Source: Algoriella xinjiangensis (GTDB taxonomy: Bacteria > Bacteroidota > Bacteroidia > Flavobacteriales > Weeksellaceae). From it: a DNA stretch of 64,000 nt. The notes beneath the pieces are model-generated. The model searched no databases. It saw only the letters and a list, made by a program, of their open reading frames with translations, and was not told the origin of the DNA. Of the stretch, positions 24,654-33,382 are shown piece after piece. Both the position numbers and the translations under genes were made by a program. The stretch's first letter is position 1, and each line of letters starts with the position of its first letter. Where the stretch lies: the NCBI RefSeq assembly GCF_900115015.1, contig NZ_FOUZ01000012.1, positions 62,001 to 126,000 on the forward strand, given 5' to 3'.

Positions 24654-26912
24654 TTATTTGTTAATAATTTTTTGTGTTTTAACTTTTCCATCTTCAGTTA
24701 AAACTTTTATTACTAAAACTCCTTTCGCAGAAGATTGAACTTGAAAAGTATTTGCATTAATTTTATTTTTATCAACTACTTTTCTTCCTTGAATGTCATA
24801 CAATTCTACCGAAACAATTTTACTTTGTTTAGAGTCAACAACAATTGTATTATTTGTATTGTAAACAATCACATTATTCTTTGTTAAATCATCTGTAGCC
24901 AAAGTTTTGTCTGCATACACAATCTCAAAACGATCATTAAACACACCTACTTTAGACGTAAATTGATAAGCAGATTCAGATAAATTATAGATTTTATTTA
25001 ATTCTTTATCTTTTAAATAAACAGTTTGATTTTCGTTAAATAAACCATCAACTTGCTCTATATTAATTGAGTAATTACCTTGCTCTAAAGCTTCGAAACC
25101 TAATTTAACAACATCATCTGTTGCAAATGGTAAACTACGGCCTTGAATTGCATATGCTTCGTCATTAATTAATGTGTAAATAGCAGAAGAACCTCTTTGC
25201 ATAACTTTTGCATCAATTTGATTGTCAATACCATTTGTAGCACCATCCATGTAAGCTAATAAAATTTGACTAACAGGTTTATTTTCTTTTGATAAACTTA
25301 ACCAAATTCTATTTTTTTCTGCAATTGCGTTTTTGTAGAAAAATGCATCTTGTGCAGTTCTCATTGCGTTATTAAAATTAACTGTTGGTGTTGCTTGAGA
25401 AAGTCCTACAATAAATCCTTGTCCTACAGAAATATTTGACAAACCTGGAATAACAGATCCTACAACATTGAAAGCTGCATAATTATTAGCATATTCCGCA
25501 GAACCAACAGGAAATTGATGTGTCCAGAAATACAATGAATTAACACTTGTATTTGATACTAAAAATTTTACTACATTAATATTTGATGCATAAGGATTAC
25601 CTACAAGATTATATCCGCTTGCTGTAAATTGAACTGGTACATTAATATCTCCATTAAAAGGAACTCCTGAGAATTCACCATTTTGAATTGTATTATCTCC
25701 TGTTGCTAATGTATTTTTAACACGGATTGAAACACCTTTACCTGCTTCGAATAATTTTGAATCTGTATCTGAAGTTAAAATTTGACTAAATTCATTTGTT
25801 GATTCATTGTATGTCCAAAAACGATTAAATAATGTTTCTGGAGAAAACGAACGAATTGTTTGTTGCCAAGCTTCTTGTTGAACTGGTGAAGACCAAAATG
25901 TCATATCATTACGAACCATTGCTTGGCTATTACGATTTACAGAAATTGCCCCTAAATTTGCTACATTTTGATTTTGAATTAAGTTTCCTCCATTCTCTAC
26001 AACTAAACCTGTTAAACCAGCTTGATTATCAATTTTTCCATCAACTGTTAAAATACCTCCTGGTTTTACAGCAAGCATTCCGCCAGCATCAGAAACTGTT
26101 AATGTTTTAGCTTCTAAAGACGCACTTACTTCTAAAGCACCTTTTATAATTACATCTTTTGTTAAAGATGGATCACCGTTTGACCATACTCCATTTTGCC
26201 AAGTTGTTTCAGATAAAGAAGATTCATCCCATGTTAGTTTAAAATCATCAATCGCAGTTGTTGCTCTATTTCCTGAACCTACAGCTTCTCCAGTTGTAGT
26301 TATTCTTATCCAAACATTAGTTGATTGATTACCAAAATCTGTAGGTAAAATTAAGTTTACATCTTGATTTGTAAATTTAGAATTTCCTGTTGTTAGTGTA
26401 CTTGGAGTTGTTGTAAGTGATTTAAAATTAAGTGAGTTACCTACACTATATTCAACTTTCCAAGTAGACGTTCTTGGAGAGCCTTTATCTAATGATTGCA
26501 GTTTAAAAGCTAATAAAAAATTACTTTTTCCTGTTGTATTATCTATTTGAAAAACAAATGAAGTTCCATTTGTTGTTCCAAAACTACCAGTCTGTCTTAT
26601 TCCTAAAGCTCTATCTGTACTGTTATCTTGAGCAGCTTGTAAAGAAGTTTCAATTAATCCATCAGCAGAAGCAAAATTTTTATATGCACCAGTAGTATTA
26701 TTCCAAACAAATTTCGCTTTTGTAAATGTTCCATCTGTTCCATTTGAAGTAGCACTAGTTCCTGTTTTAACTGACCAACCTATTGGCAAATCATTACCAA
26801 TTAAGTCAAAATTTTCTGTATAAACACCACCAGAAGGTAATGTTAATTGCCCAAAAGCAAATCCTGACAACAACAATGTTAATAAGGATGATTTAAAGTA
26901 AAATTTCTTCAT
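24654..26912 (-). CDS. Large secreted T9SS type A sorting-domain protein
   Basis: The 752 residues start with a signal peptide (MKKFYFKSSLLTLLLSGFAFG). An N-terminal jelly-roll (choice-of-anchor J-like, YTENFDLIGNDLPIGWSV) covers about 30-230, then a repeat-like central part with NGVWSNGDPSLTKDVII and VENGGNLIQNQNV. The C-terminal 70 residues (ELYDIQGRKVV and KVKTQKIINK) are a type A T9SS sorting domain. The protein is therefore exported through T9SS and probably attached to the cell surface. No enzyme motif is visible, so adhesion or matrix binding is likely. Confidence 0.9.
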   Translation of the reverse strand: MKKFYFKSSLLTLLLSGFAFGQLTLPSGGVYTENFDLIGNDLPIGWSVKTGTSATSNGTDGTFTKAKFVWNNTTGAYKNFASADGLIETSLQAAQDNSTDRALGIRQTGSFGTTNGTSFVFQIDNTTGKSNFLLAFKLQSLDKGSPRTSTWKVEYSVGNSLNFKSLTTTPSTLTTGNSKFTNQDVNLILPTDFGNQSTNVWIRITTTGEAVGSGNRATTAIDDFKLTWDESSLSETTWQNGVWSNGDPSLTKDVIIKGALEVSASLEAKTLTVSDAGGMLAVKPGGILTVDGKIDNQAGLTGLVVENGGNLIQNQNVANLGAISVNRNSQAMVRNDMTFWSSPVQQEAWQQTIRSFSPETLFNRFWTYNESTNEFSQILTSDTDSKLFEAGKGVSIRVKNTLATGDNTIQNGEFSGVPFNGDINVPVQFTASGYNLVGNPYASNINVVKFLVSNTSVNSLYFWTHQFPVGSAEYANNYAAFNVVGSVIPGLSNISVGQGFIVGLSQATPTVNFNNAMRTAQDAFFYKNAIAEKNRIWLSLSKENKPVSQILLAYMDGATNGIDNQIDAKVMQRGSSAIYTLINDEAYAIQGRSLPFATDDVVKLGFEALEQGNYSINIEQVDGLFNENQTVYLKDKELNKIYNLSESAYQFTSKVGVFNDRFEIVYADKTLATDDLTKNNVIVYNTNNTIVVDSKQSKIVSVELYDIQGRKVVDKNKINANTFQVQSSAKGVLVIKVLTEDGKVKTQKIINK

Positions 26913-27036
26913 AAATAAAAAGTTTTTTTTTGTAATTCAAAAATAATGTTAATTTTTTTATATTAGATTAATATAACATTAACAAATTTAATATATAAAA
27001 TTAATATATCTAATTTTAAACGAATATGTTACATAA

Positions 27037-27072
27037 AAAATCCGCTAACTTAAAAAAGCTAGCGGATTAATT
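27037..27072 (-). terminator. Terminator of the gap gene
   Basis: Stem AATCCGCTA (27039-27047) / TAGCGGATT (27060-27068), T-run on the minus strand. Confidence 0.8.
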
Positions 27073-27095
27073 TTAAATAAAGGGAAAAAATACTA

Positions 27096-28535
27096 TTAAT
27101 AGTATGTATATCTTCTTACACCTGCAATGTGTTTTGCCAAACGCATTACTTGGTGGCTATAACCATATTCATTATCGTACCAAACGTACAATACTACATT
27201 TTTACCATCTGCAGAAACAATTGTTGCATTACTATCAAAAATAGATGGGGCAGAAGTTCCTACAATATCAGAAGAAACCAATTCGTTGTTTAACGAATAT
27301 TTAATTTGTTCTACCAATTCACCGTTTAATGCTGCATCTTTCATCATTTCATTAAGCGCTTCTATTGATGTATTTTTATTAACTTCTAAATTCAATACAA
27401 CCAAAGATCCGTTAGGAACAGGAACACGAATTGCATTTGATGTTAATTTACCTGCTAAGCTAGGTAAAGCTTTTGCAACAGCGCTACCAGCACCAGTTTC
27501 TGTAATTACCATATTAAGTGCAGCTGCACGTCCACGGCGGTATTTTTTATGCATATTATCAACCAAATTCTGATCGTTTGTATACGCATGTATCGTTTCT
27601 AAATGTCCTTTTACAACACCTAAATTATCTTCGATAACTTTTAAAATTGGTGTAATTGCATTTGTTGTACAAGATGCTGCAGAAAAAATATTAACCTCAT
27701 TTGGGCTATATTCTTCGTGATTTACACCATAAACAATATTCGGAACACCTTTTCCAGGTGCAGTTAACAACACTTTATCTGCTCCTTTTGCAGTTAAATG
27801 ACGCGCTAAAGCCACATCATCTTTAAAAACTCCTGTATTATCAATAATCAAAGCATTATCAATACCATAAGCTGTATAATCAATATCTTCTGGCTGAGCA
27901 GCAGAAATCATATTTACGGTAACACCATTAACGATTAACGCATTATTTTCGTGATCTGCAATTACATTACCATCAAAATCTCCATGAACAGAATCGTGAC
28001 GTAATAAAGAAGCACGTTTTTCTAATAAAACTGGATCATGTTTATCACGTGTTACAACAGCACGTAATCTCATTTGTTGACCTTTCCCCATTTGAGATGC
28101 TAATTCGCGCGCTAATAAACGTCCAATACGTCCAAAACCGTACAATACAACATCCTTAGGTTCTACATTTTTAGCTTCTCTACTTCCTCCTAACTTTTCT
28201 TCTACAAACGCTGTTGCAGAATCATAATTACCCGAAGTATATTCTTTTGCTAATTTACCTACATCTAATCTCGAAGCTGGTAAATTTGCTACAGAAATAG
28301 CCTTTGCAATTGCTAAAGTATCATCAATAGATATTTTTTCACCTACAAATTCTTCAGCATACTGATGCAAATTAACGATGTCACTAACATTTCTATCGAC
28401 TAACTGATTACGGAAAATTACTAATTCAATTGATTGGTCATACCATAAATCAGACACGATTTTAATGAATTCAACAACTTTTTTGCTCATCTCATTAAAC
28501 GATGCAAGTTGCTGATCATACGAAGAGTTACTCAT
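27096..28535 (-). CDS. Glyceraldehyde-3-phosphate dehydrogenase, long N-terminally extended type
   Basis: The frame is open from 28577, but MSNSSYDQQLASFNEM at ATG 28535 (479 residues) is the better start because the -7 element lies at 28575-28582. An N-terminal helical extension of about 130 residues precedes the usual dehydrogenase: GFGRIGR nucleotide-binding motif, catalytic SAASCTTNAI with the active Cys, and WYDNEYGYSHQVMRLAKHI at the C-terminus. This long form is common in Bacteroidota. It oxidises glyceraldehyde 3-phosphate or runs in reverse during gluconeogenesis; which direction is not shown here. A paralogous normal-length enzyme may exist elsewhere. Confidence 0.93.
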   Translation of the reverse strand: MSNSSYDQQLASFNEMSKKVVEFIKIVSDLWYDQSIELVIFRNQLVDRNVSDIVNLHQYAEEFVGEKISIDDTLAIAKAISVANLPASRLDVGKLAKEYTSGNYDSATAFVEEKLGGSREAKNVEPKDVVLYGFGRIGRLLARELASQMGKGQQMRLRAVVTRDKHDPVLLEKRASLLRHDSVHGDFDGNVIADHENNALIVNGVTVNMISAAQPEDIDYTAYGIDNALIIDNTGVFKDDVALARHLTAKGADKVLLTAPGKGVPNIVYGVNHEEYSPNEVNIFSAASCTTNAITPILKVIEDNLGVVKGHLETIHAYTNDQNLVDNMHKKYRRGRAAALNMVITETGAGSAVAKALPSLAGKLTSNAIRVPVPNGSLVVLNLEVNKNTSIEALNEMMKDAALNGELVEQIKYSLNNELVSSDIVGTSAPSIFDSNATIVSADGKNVVLYVWYDNEYGYSHQVMRLAKHIAGVRRYTYY

Positions 28536-28574
28536 TTTAGAAAATGTTTTATTGTGTTTATAATTAATTATTGG

Positions 28575-28582
28575 CAAAAATA
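28575..28582 (-). promoter_or_regulatory. -7 element of the gap gene
   Basis: TATTTTTG on the minus strand (complement of 28575-28582), matching TAnnTTTG, 40 bases before the chosen start at 28535. It overlaps the longer alternative start, which argues against that start. Confidence 0.5.
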
Positions 28583-28814
28583 AACAATTATAACGATTTC
28601 GTACAGTTTTTTTTCAAATACTAACCATTATCATTCATTTAATCAGATAAACGTACGAAAATCAATTTATATTGTGATAATTTCTCTTTATTTAATTTCG
28701 TTAAATATTTCAAAAACAAAACAAACCACTATAAATCAATTAATTAAATATCAATTCGATTTAAAAAACTACAACTACAACGTTTTCGTAAAATTTATCA
28801 TTCTAAAAAAGAAT

Positions 28815-28844
28815 TTGCAGAAACAAAAAAACATTCTATATTTG
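28815..28844 (+). promoter_or_regulatory. Bacteroidota promoter of tRNA-Ser copy 2
   Basis: TTG at 28815-28817, a 19-base spacer, then TATATTTG at 28837-28844, as in copy 1. Confidence 0.85.
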
Positions 28845-28870
28845 CACTCGCAATAACGCACTGCGTTATT

Positions 28871-28955
28871 GGAGAGTTGGCAGAGTGGTCGAATGCGGCA
28901 GTCTTGAAAACTGTTGAGGGTCACACCTCCGGGGGTTCGAATCCCTCACTCTCCG
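28871..28955 (+). tRNA. tRNA-Ser (anticodon TGA), copy 2
   Basis: Identical over 85 bases to the tRNA at 17889-17973: acceptor GGAGAG/CTCTCC, anticodon TGA in loop CTTGAAA, long variable arm. The discriminator is G and CCA is not encoded. The upstream 45 bases are also nearly identical, so the two loci come from a duplication. A mobile-element scar begins right at the 3' end. Confidence 0.97.
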
Positions 28956-29036
28956 CTGAAAGGGATTCTATTATTTAGAATCTCTTTTTTTTTTGTATAA
29001 ATAAGCTAGACTTCTTCCTTCATTTTCAAATGGTTA
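28953..29036. repeat. Direct repeat, left copy, at the tRNA-Ser 3' end
   Basis: About 84 bases starting CCGCTGAAAGGGATTC recur with about 85-90 percent identity at 30942-31024. They include the tRNA terminator hairpin (28963-28994) and the last codons of a serine recombinase gene on the minus strand. Confidence 0.85.
28963..28994 (+). terminator. Terminator of tRNA-Ser copy 2
   Basis: Stem GATTCTA (28964-28970) / TAGAATC (28976-28982), followed by a T-run. Confidence 0.7.
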
Positions 29037-29353
29037 CTAGAAAATAAATCGATCATCGTAGGTGTTCGATAAACAACATTTTCATAGTATAAATTGCTGT
29101 CGAACACCGTGTTTACAAACTCTCGTTTTTGTATAGTATCTGCTTGATCATAAATAAAATTCATGTCGGTCAGTTTATTTAAATTCTTTTCTAATATTTT
29201 AAAGGTAATATTCTGATCGTTACTGTAACGTTCTATACCATCTTTCAGATTAACGATTTCATCATTATATATTGAATACCATCGTTGATAAGTATCTTTA
29301 TTTACTTCGTTTTTAATCCATTTTTCTTCTACCTGTAAATCTTCAACAAAAAG
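29006..29353 (-). pseudogene. Serine recombinase, C-terminal remnant (5' part lost)
   Basis: A reading frame of about 110 residues without a start ends at TAG 29006. It reads LQVEEKWIKNEVNKDTYQRW, KILEKNLNKLTD and YENVVYRTPTMIDLFSSNHL, which fit the C-terminal coiled-coil region of large serine recombinases in Bacteroidota. The catalytic resolvase domain is missing: the frame is cut at 29353 where an IS3-like end begins. It shows that an integrating element once used this tRNA-Ser locus. Confidence 0.75.
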
Positions 29354-29535
29354 TGGACAACTAAGGCCTAAAAATTAAGCGAGTATTTTTCTAAAAACTT
29401 TAACTTTAATTATGGCTAATTCGAAGAAGAAAACCCTAGAAAAATTTGTGAAAGATATTCGCAATTATATTTTCAAGAAAAAATAATAAATTTATAACAG
29501 AAACACTACCATTAGTTTTTTAACTTAGTGTCCCA
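29354..29535 (+). mobile_element. Internally deleted IS3-like element (MITE-sized)
   Basis: The ends TGGACAACTAAG (29354-29365) and the complement of CTTAGTGTCCCA (29524-29535) are imperfect inverted repeats. Inside is a 24-codon ORF (29412-29486) starting MANSKKKTLEKFVKDIR that resembles the N-terminus of an IS3-family OrfA. The rest of the transposase is deleted. The element interrupts the recombinase remnant. Confidence 0.65.
29412..29486 (+). pseudogene. Truncated IS3-family OrfA, first 24 codons
   Basis: ATG 29412 to TAA 29486 with MANSKKKTLEKFVKDIR at the start, the opening of IS3-family OrfA proteins in Bacteroidota. The helix-turn-helix that should follow is missing. Confidence 0.55.
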
Positions 29536-29595
29536 TTTATTTTGGAAACGTACAACCAGATTATAAAATGCAAATATTAAAATAACTTTTAAATA

Positions 29596-30033
29596 ATGAT
29601 AACTGTATTAGATTTAAACAACGAAGAAGAAGCTTATACTTGGTGGCTTACTTGTATGAAAGATGTGTTAAATTATGCTTGTTTATTACCATATAAAATT
29701 TCAAAAAATCTCGATTATAGTGTTGATTCTCTTGAAGTATTGGAAGGATATATTTTAGAAAACTTTACTATTGAAACTATTTATTACGATAAAAATAAAT
29801 ATGCTTTAGATTTTTTTATAAGGTACGTTGGTGAAACATTTTTTAAAAATATATCAAACTTAAATTGGTTTTTCGTAACTGATAAAGAAGATTTCTATTA
29901 TGGAATTCCTGTTTTAATAAAAAATAACAGCGAATTATTTACGAAAAAAAGTCCTTTATCTTTTGTAATAGCTTCATTAGATAGAAAAACTGGTACATAT
30001 ATACGGAACATTTTAAAGAATAATTTAGAATAA
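29596..30033 (+). CDS. Orphan ORF inside the mobile-element scar
   Basis: The 145 residues start MITVLDLNNEEEAYTWW and include FFIRYVGETFFKNI and LNWFFVTDKEDFYYGIPVLI. There is no signal peptide or membrane segment. The aromatic, acidic, single-domain look is like immunity proteins of polymorphic toxin systems, but no toxin gene is nearby and I cannot name a family. It lies between the IS3-like and IS1-like remnants, so it may be cargo left after decay. ATG 29596 is preceded by no clear promoter. Confidence 0.55.
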   Translation: MITVLDLNNEEEAYTWWLTCMKDVLNYACLLPYKISKNLDYSVDSLEVLEGYILENFTIETIYYDKNKYALDFFIRYVGETFFKNISNLNWFFVTDKEDFYYGIPVLIKNNSELFTKKSPLSFVIASLDRKTGTYIRNILKNNLE

Positions 30034-30112
30034 GTGGATATTGGTAGTGTTACAGATGTGTTACAGAAAATTTTAATACAATTTATCTCTAACAATCTAT
30101 GAAAAAATAACT

Positions 30113-30781
30113 TTTACCATTGATTATCAAACAAAAATATGTTCCAGTCGTTCTGATAAATTAATAAAATATGGTAAAACGAGGAATGGAAATCAACGTT
30201 ACAAATGTAAAGATTGTCAGAAAACAAAAGTAGAAATGTATAGTTACAACGCTTATCATACTACCATAAATCATAATATTGTTCAGCTAACAAAAGAAGG
30301 TTTGGGTATAAGAAGTACAGCTCGATATTTAAAATCTCGATAACCACTCTACTTAAACGAATTTTAGAAATCGCTTCAAAAATAGTTCCACCGAAAATAA
30401 CTGAACAAGACAAATAATTTCAAGTTGATGAACTTCGAACTTTTCATAAGAAACGTCTAAAACCAATTTGGATTCCTATACATTTTCACTTCAAACTAGA
30501 AAAATTCATGCTTTTTATGTTGTTTATCGAACAATAGAAAGTTTTAAAAAGCTACTTCTTCCTATAATTCGAACAAAACCAAAAACTATTTATACTGATA
30601 AACTCAATACATATAGTTAAGTTATTCTTTCGGAATTTCATTCAACCAGATTTCGTTCTACCAACCATATTGCAAGAAATCATCTCAGTTTACGCACTCA
30701 CTTGAAATAATTAAATCGAAAAACTATTTGCTTTCTAAAAATATGAAAGTTTTATCCGCAATTCTAACTATTTATTTCTGA
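30113..30781 (+). pseudogene. Degenerate IS1-family transposase
   Basis: Several frames together reconstruct an IS1-like transposase. First come Cys pairs (CSSRSDKLIKYGKTRNGNQR, then KCKDC), next TKEGLGIRSTARYLKSR, a VDELRTFHKKRLKPIW stretch, and YTDKLNTY with HSTRFRSTNHIARNHL and LSAILTIYF near 30760. Frameshifts occur near 30340 and 30750 and stops at about 30414 and 30615. It is not functional. The order (zinc-finger, then DDE part) fits IS1 InsA and InsB. Confidence 0.75.
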
Positions 30782-30941
30782 AGTTAGGATTTTGTAAACA
30801 ATAAATGCTTAATAAAGCCAGAAAATGCTATTAATAAATTTCTTCAAATAAATCTTGTAAATTATTTTTAAAATTTGATATTACAATTTATCCAAAAACG
30901 TCAAAAATAATATCAAGTGTTCGACAGAAGTTTCTCTTAGC
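30782..30941. other. Degenerate AT-rich DNA between IS1 remnant and direct repeat
   Basis: No ORF of useful length. It is probably decayed mobile-element sequence. Confidence 0.4.
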
Positions 30942-31024
30942 CCGCTGAAAGGGATTCTATCATTTAGAATCTCTTTTTTTTTGTATAAATTAATAGGATT
31001 TCTTCCTTCATTTTCAAATGATTA
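30942..31024. repeat. Direct repeat, right copy
   Basis: Starts CCGCTGAAAGGGATTC as in the left copy and includes the hairpin GGGATTCTATCATTTAGAATC and a recombinase C-terminal end (complement reads NNHLKMKEEI). The pair of repeats bounds the scar of about 1.9 kb. Confidence 0.85.
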
Positions 31025-31296
31025 TTTGTGGAATGAATATAATATTAATCAAAAAATTTATAAAATGAATCGTTCAAAATTATAAATGAAGAATTGAACG
31101 AAAAATATATACAATATAATTCCGATGCAATTTAATTTTCGTTAGCTTTCTTTTCCTGCTAATATTGTTTTATCTATTAATAATTTAAGTGGTTATAAAA
31201 TTATGTATTCTATTGATTATGGAAAATAATTATGAAATATGATTAAAACGAAAAAAGTTGATCATTGGATAAAAACTAGAGAAGTTAAACAATAAA
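31025..31296. other. AT-rich interval without supported genes
   Basis: About 270 bases with only short degenerate frames (for example PANIVLSINNL near 31158-31190 on the plus strand). Nothing further is recognised apart from the terminator that follows. Confidence 0.4.
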
Positions 31297-31329
31297 AAAA
31301 TCCCTAAAACAATTATGTTTAGGGATTTT
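31297..31329 (-). terminator. Terminator of the ABC exporter gene
   Basis: Stem AAAATCCCTAAA (31297-31308) / TTTAGGGATTTT (31318-31329), T-run on the minus strand. Confidence 0.88.
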
Positions 31330-31371
31330 ATTCTATATTATTATCTAAAATTTTCTAGATTAATTCTCCAA

Positions 31372-33174
31372 CTACACTGTAGGTTTTACCATTTTACGTT
31401 CACCAATTTGTTGACGCCACATTGCATAATACAATCCTTTTTCATTCAATAGATTTTCATGCGAACCTTTTTCTATCACTTGTCCTTTTTCTAGCACGTA
31501 GATTCGGTCTGCATGCATAATCGTACTTAATCTATGCGCGATAAGAACCGTAATTTGGTCTTTATCCTCCGAAATTTCTTTTATAGTAGACGTGATTTCT
31601 TCTTCAGTAATACTATCTAAAGCTGAAGTCGCTTCGTCAAAAATTAATAAATTAGGTTGTCTCAATAATGCTCTTGCTATGGCAATTCTTTGTTTTTCCC
31701 CTCCGCTTAATTTTAAACCTCCTTCACCAATAACAGTTTCAATTCCATTTTCGGCTCTTTCAATTAATGCAGTACAGCTTGATTTTTTTAGGGCTAATTG
31801 TAATTCTTGTTCACTAGCATTTGGGTTTACAAATAATAAGTTTTCTTTTATAGTCCCTGCAAATAGCTGAGTGTCCTGTGTTACAAAACCAATTTGATTT
31901 CTTAATTCGTCAAAATCAAATTCATTACCATTGATATGGTTGTAGAAGATTTCACCTTCTTGTGGACGGTATAATCCAACTAATAATTTGACTAATGTGC
32001 TTTTTCCCGAACCACTTGGTCCAACAAAAGCAATAGTTTCGCCATTTTTCACATCAAATGTAATCGCATTCAATGCCTTGTAAGAAGCAGATTGATGTTT
32101 GAAAGAAACAGCATGAAAAGCTAATTGCTCAATAGCTCCAATTTGTTTTGGAGTTTGTGGCTTCTCTTCAACAGGTTTTTTCATTAAAGTATCGAAATTC
32201 TGTAAGGAAGCTTGTGCTTCTCTATATGAAATAATTATATTTCCAATCTCTTGCATTGGTCCGAAAATAAAAAATCCATAAAACATTAAGGATAAATACT
32301 GTCCTGGAGTAACAATGTTTTTAAATATTAAATATAATAAAGTTAAGGTAATGAGCTGCTGCAGGAAATTGACCATCGTACCTTGAATGAAACTTAAAGA
32401 ACGGATGCTTTTAACTTTTTTCAGCTCTAGACCTAAGATTTTGTACGTATTGTTATTAAGTCTCTTTACCTCTTGCTTTGTTAAACCTAAACTTTTTACA
32501 ATTTCAATATTTCTTAAACTTTCAGTTGTACTTCCCGCTAATTGGGTAGTTTCTGTAACGATTGTTTTCTGAATTTTTTTGATTCTTTTACTCAGTAAAT
32601 TGGTGATAAATGCAATAAGAAAAATCCCGACAACATAAACAGGCATGATAGACCAATGTAAACGGATCGCATATACGGAGACAAAAATAATACTTACCAA
32701 AATACCAAAAAAGATATTGATAAAATTGGTAATAAATTTGACCGAATCTTCTCTTACTTTAGTTAAGATAGAGAGTGTCTCACCACTTCTTTGATCTTCA
32801 AAATCTTGATAAGGTAGTGCCATCGAATGTTGTAAACCATCTGTAAAAATATTAGCTCCGAATTTTTGAGTAATCACACTGACCACATAATCTTGAAAGG
32901 CTTTTGCAATTCTACTAACCATGGCTGTCCCAATCAATAGTCCCAAAAAGAAAAAAGCACCATGATAATCATCGCTTCCGTAGAAAAACTGATCCAAATT
33001 ACGAGGTAATAGTTTTTCAGCATCAAAAAAATTAGGATGAGTAACCAATTTATCTAAAATATTACCTGTAATTGCTGGTGCAAATAGAGAAAATACTTGG
33101 TTAATCGTTGCCAAAACTAAAGAAGCAATTAGCAACCATTTATGTGGTTTTAAATAACGTATTAATGTTTTCAT
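31372..33174 (-). CDS. ABC exporter, fused permease and ATPase
   Basis: The 600 residues have a six-helix ABC membrane domain (about 15-310) and a nucleotide-binding domain (about 345-580) with Walker A GPSGSGKST, signature LSGGEKQR, Walker B LLIFDEATSALD and the switch His in AHRLSTI. The half-transporter is a type IV exporter that works as a homodimer. The substrate is unknown; lipid or drug export is typical. It lies next to the mobile-element scar and is divergent from the AraC/TetX-like pair. Confidence 0.9.
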   Translation of the reverse strand: MKTLIRYLKPHKWLLIASLVLATINQVFSLFAPAITGNILDKLVTHPNFFDAEKLLPRNLDQFFYGSDDYHGAFFFLGLLIGTAMVSRIAKAFQDYVVSVITQKFGANIFTDGLQHSMALPYQDFEDQRSGETLSILTKVREDSVKFITNFINIFFGILVSIIFVSVYAIRLHWSIMPVYVVGIFLIAFITNLLSKRIKKIQKTIVTETTQLAGSTTESLRNIEIVKSLGLTKQEVKRLNNNTYKILGLELKKVKSIRSLSFIQGTMVNFLQQLITLTLLYLIFKNIVTPGQYLSLMFYGFFIFGPMQEIGNIIISYREAQASLQNFDTLMKKPVEEKPQTPKQIGAIEQLAFHAVSFKHQSASYKALNAITFDVKNGETIAFVGPSGSGKSTLVKLLVGLYRPQEGEIFYNHINGNEFDFDELRNQIGFVTQDTQLFAGTIKENLLFVNPNASEQELQLALKKSSCTALIERAENGIETVIGEGGLKLSGGEKQRIAIARALLRQPNLLIFDEATSALDSITEEEITSTIKEISEDKDQITVLIAHRLSTIMHADRIYVLEKGQVIEKGSHENLLNEKGLYYAMWRQQIGERKMVKPTV

Positions 33175-33382
33175 TTTGTTGAAATAATCGAACGCAAAAT
33201 TACGGATATATATCCGATGAATGTTAGTTGTAAATTAATTTTAGTTGATTTATGTTTGATTTTGACTGAGATAATGCAAATATATAATTTGAGAAAATTT
33301 ACATTTTTAATTAAATTCGAGAAATAAAAAATAAAATTTAAACCTGAACAATCATTAATTTAGCTTTTAAAACCAAAAAAAA

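Noticed and set aside
25832-26110. 92-codon plus-strand ORF opposite the T9SS gene
   Set aside because: Leu-rich translation of antisense repeats; no domain.
29412-29486. 24-codon MANSKKK ORF as an independent small gene
   Set aside because: It matches only the first residues of an IS3 OrfA inside inverted repeats, so it is a remnant.
30040-30070. GTTAC-containing pair near 30045 (GTGTTACAGATGTGTTACAG)
   Set aside because: The half-sites are direct, the spacing differs from the sulfur operators, and it lies in the decayed IS1 region.
28953-31024. CRISPR-like repeats
   Set aside because: Only two copies of an 84-base direct repeat with no spacers; nothing repeats at CRISPR spacing anywhere in the window.
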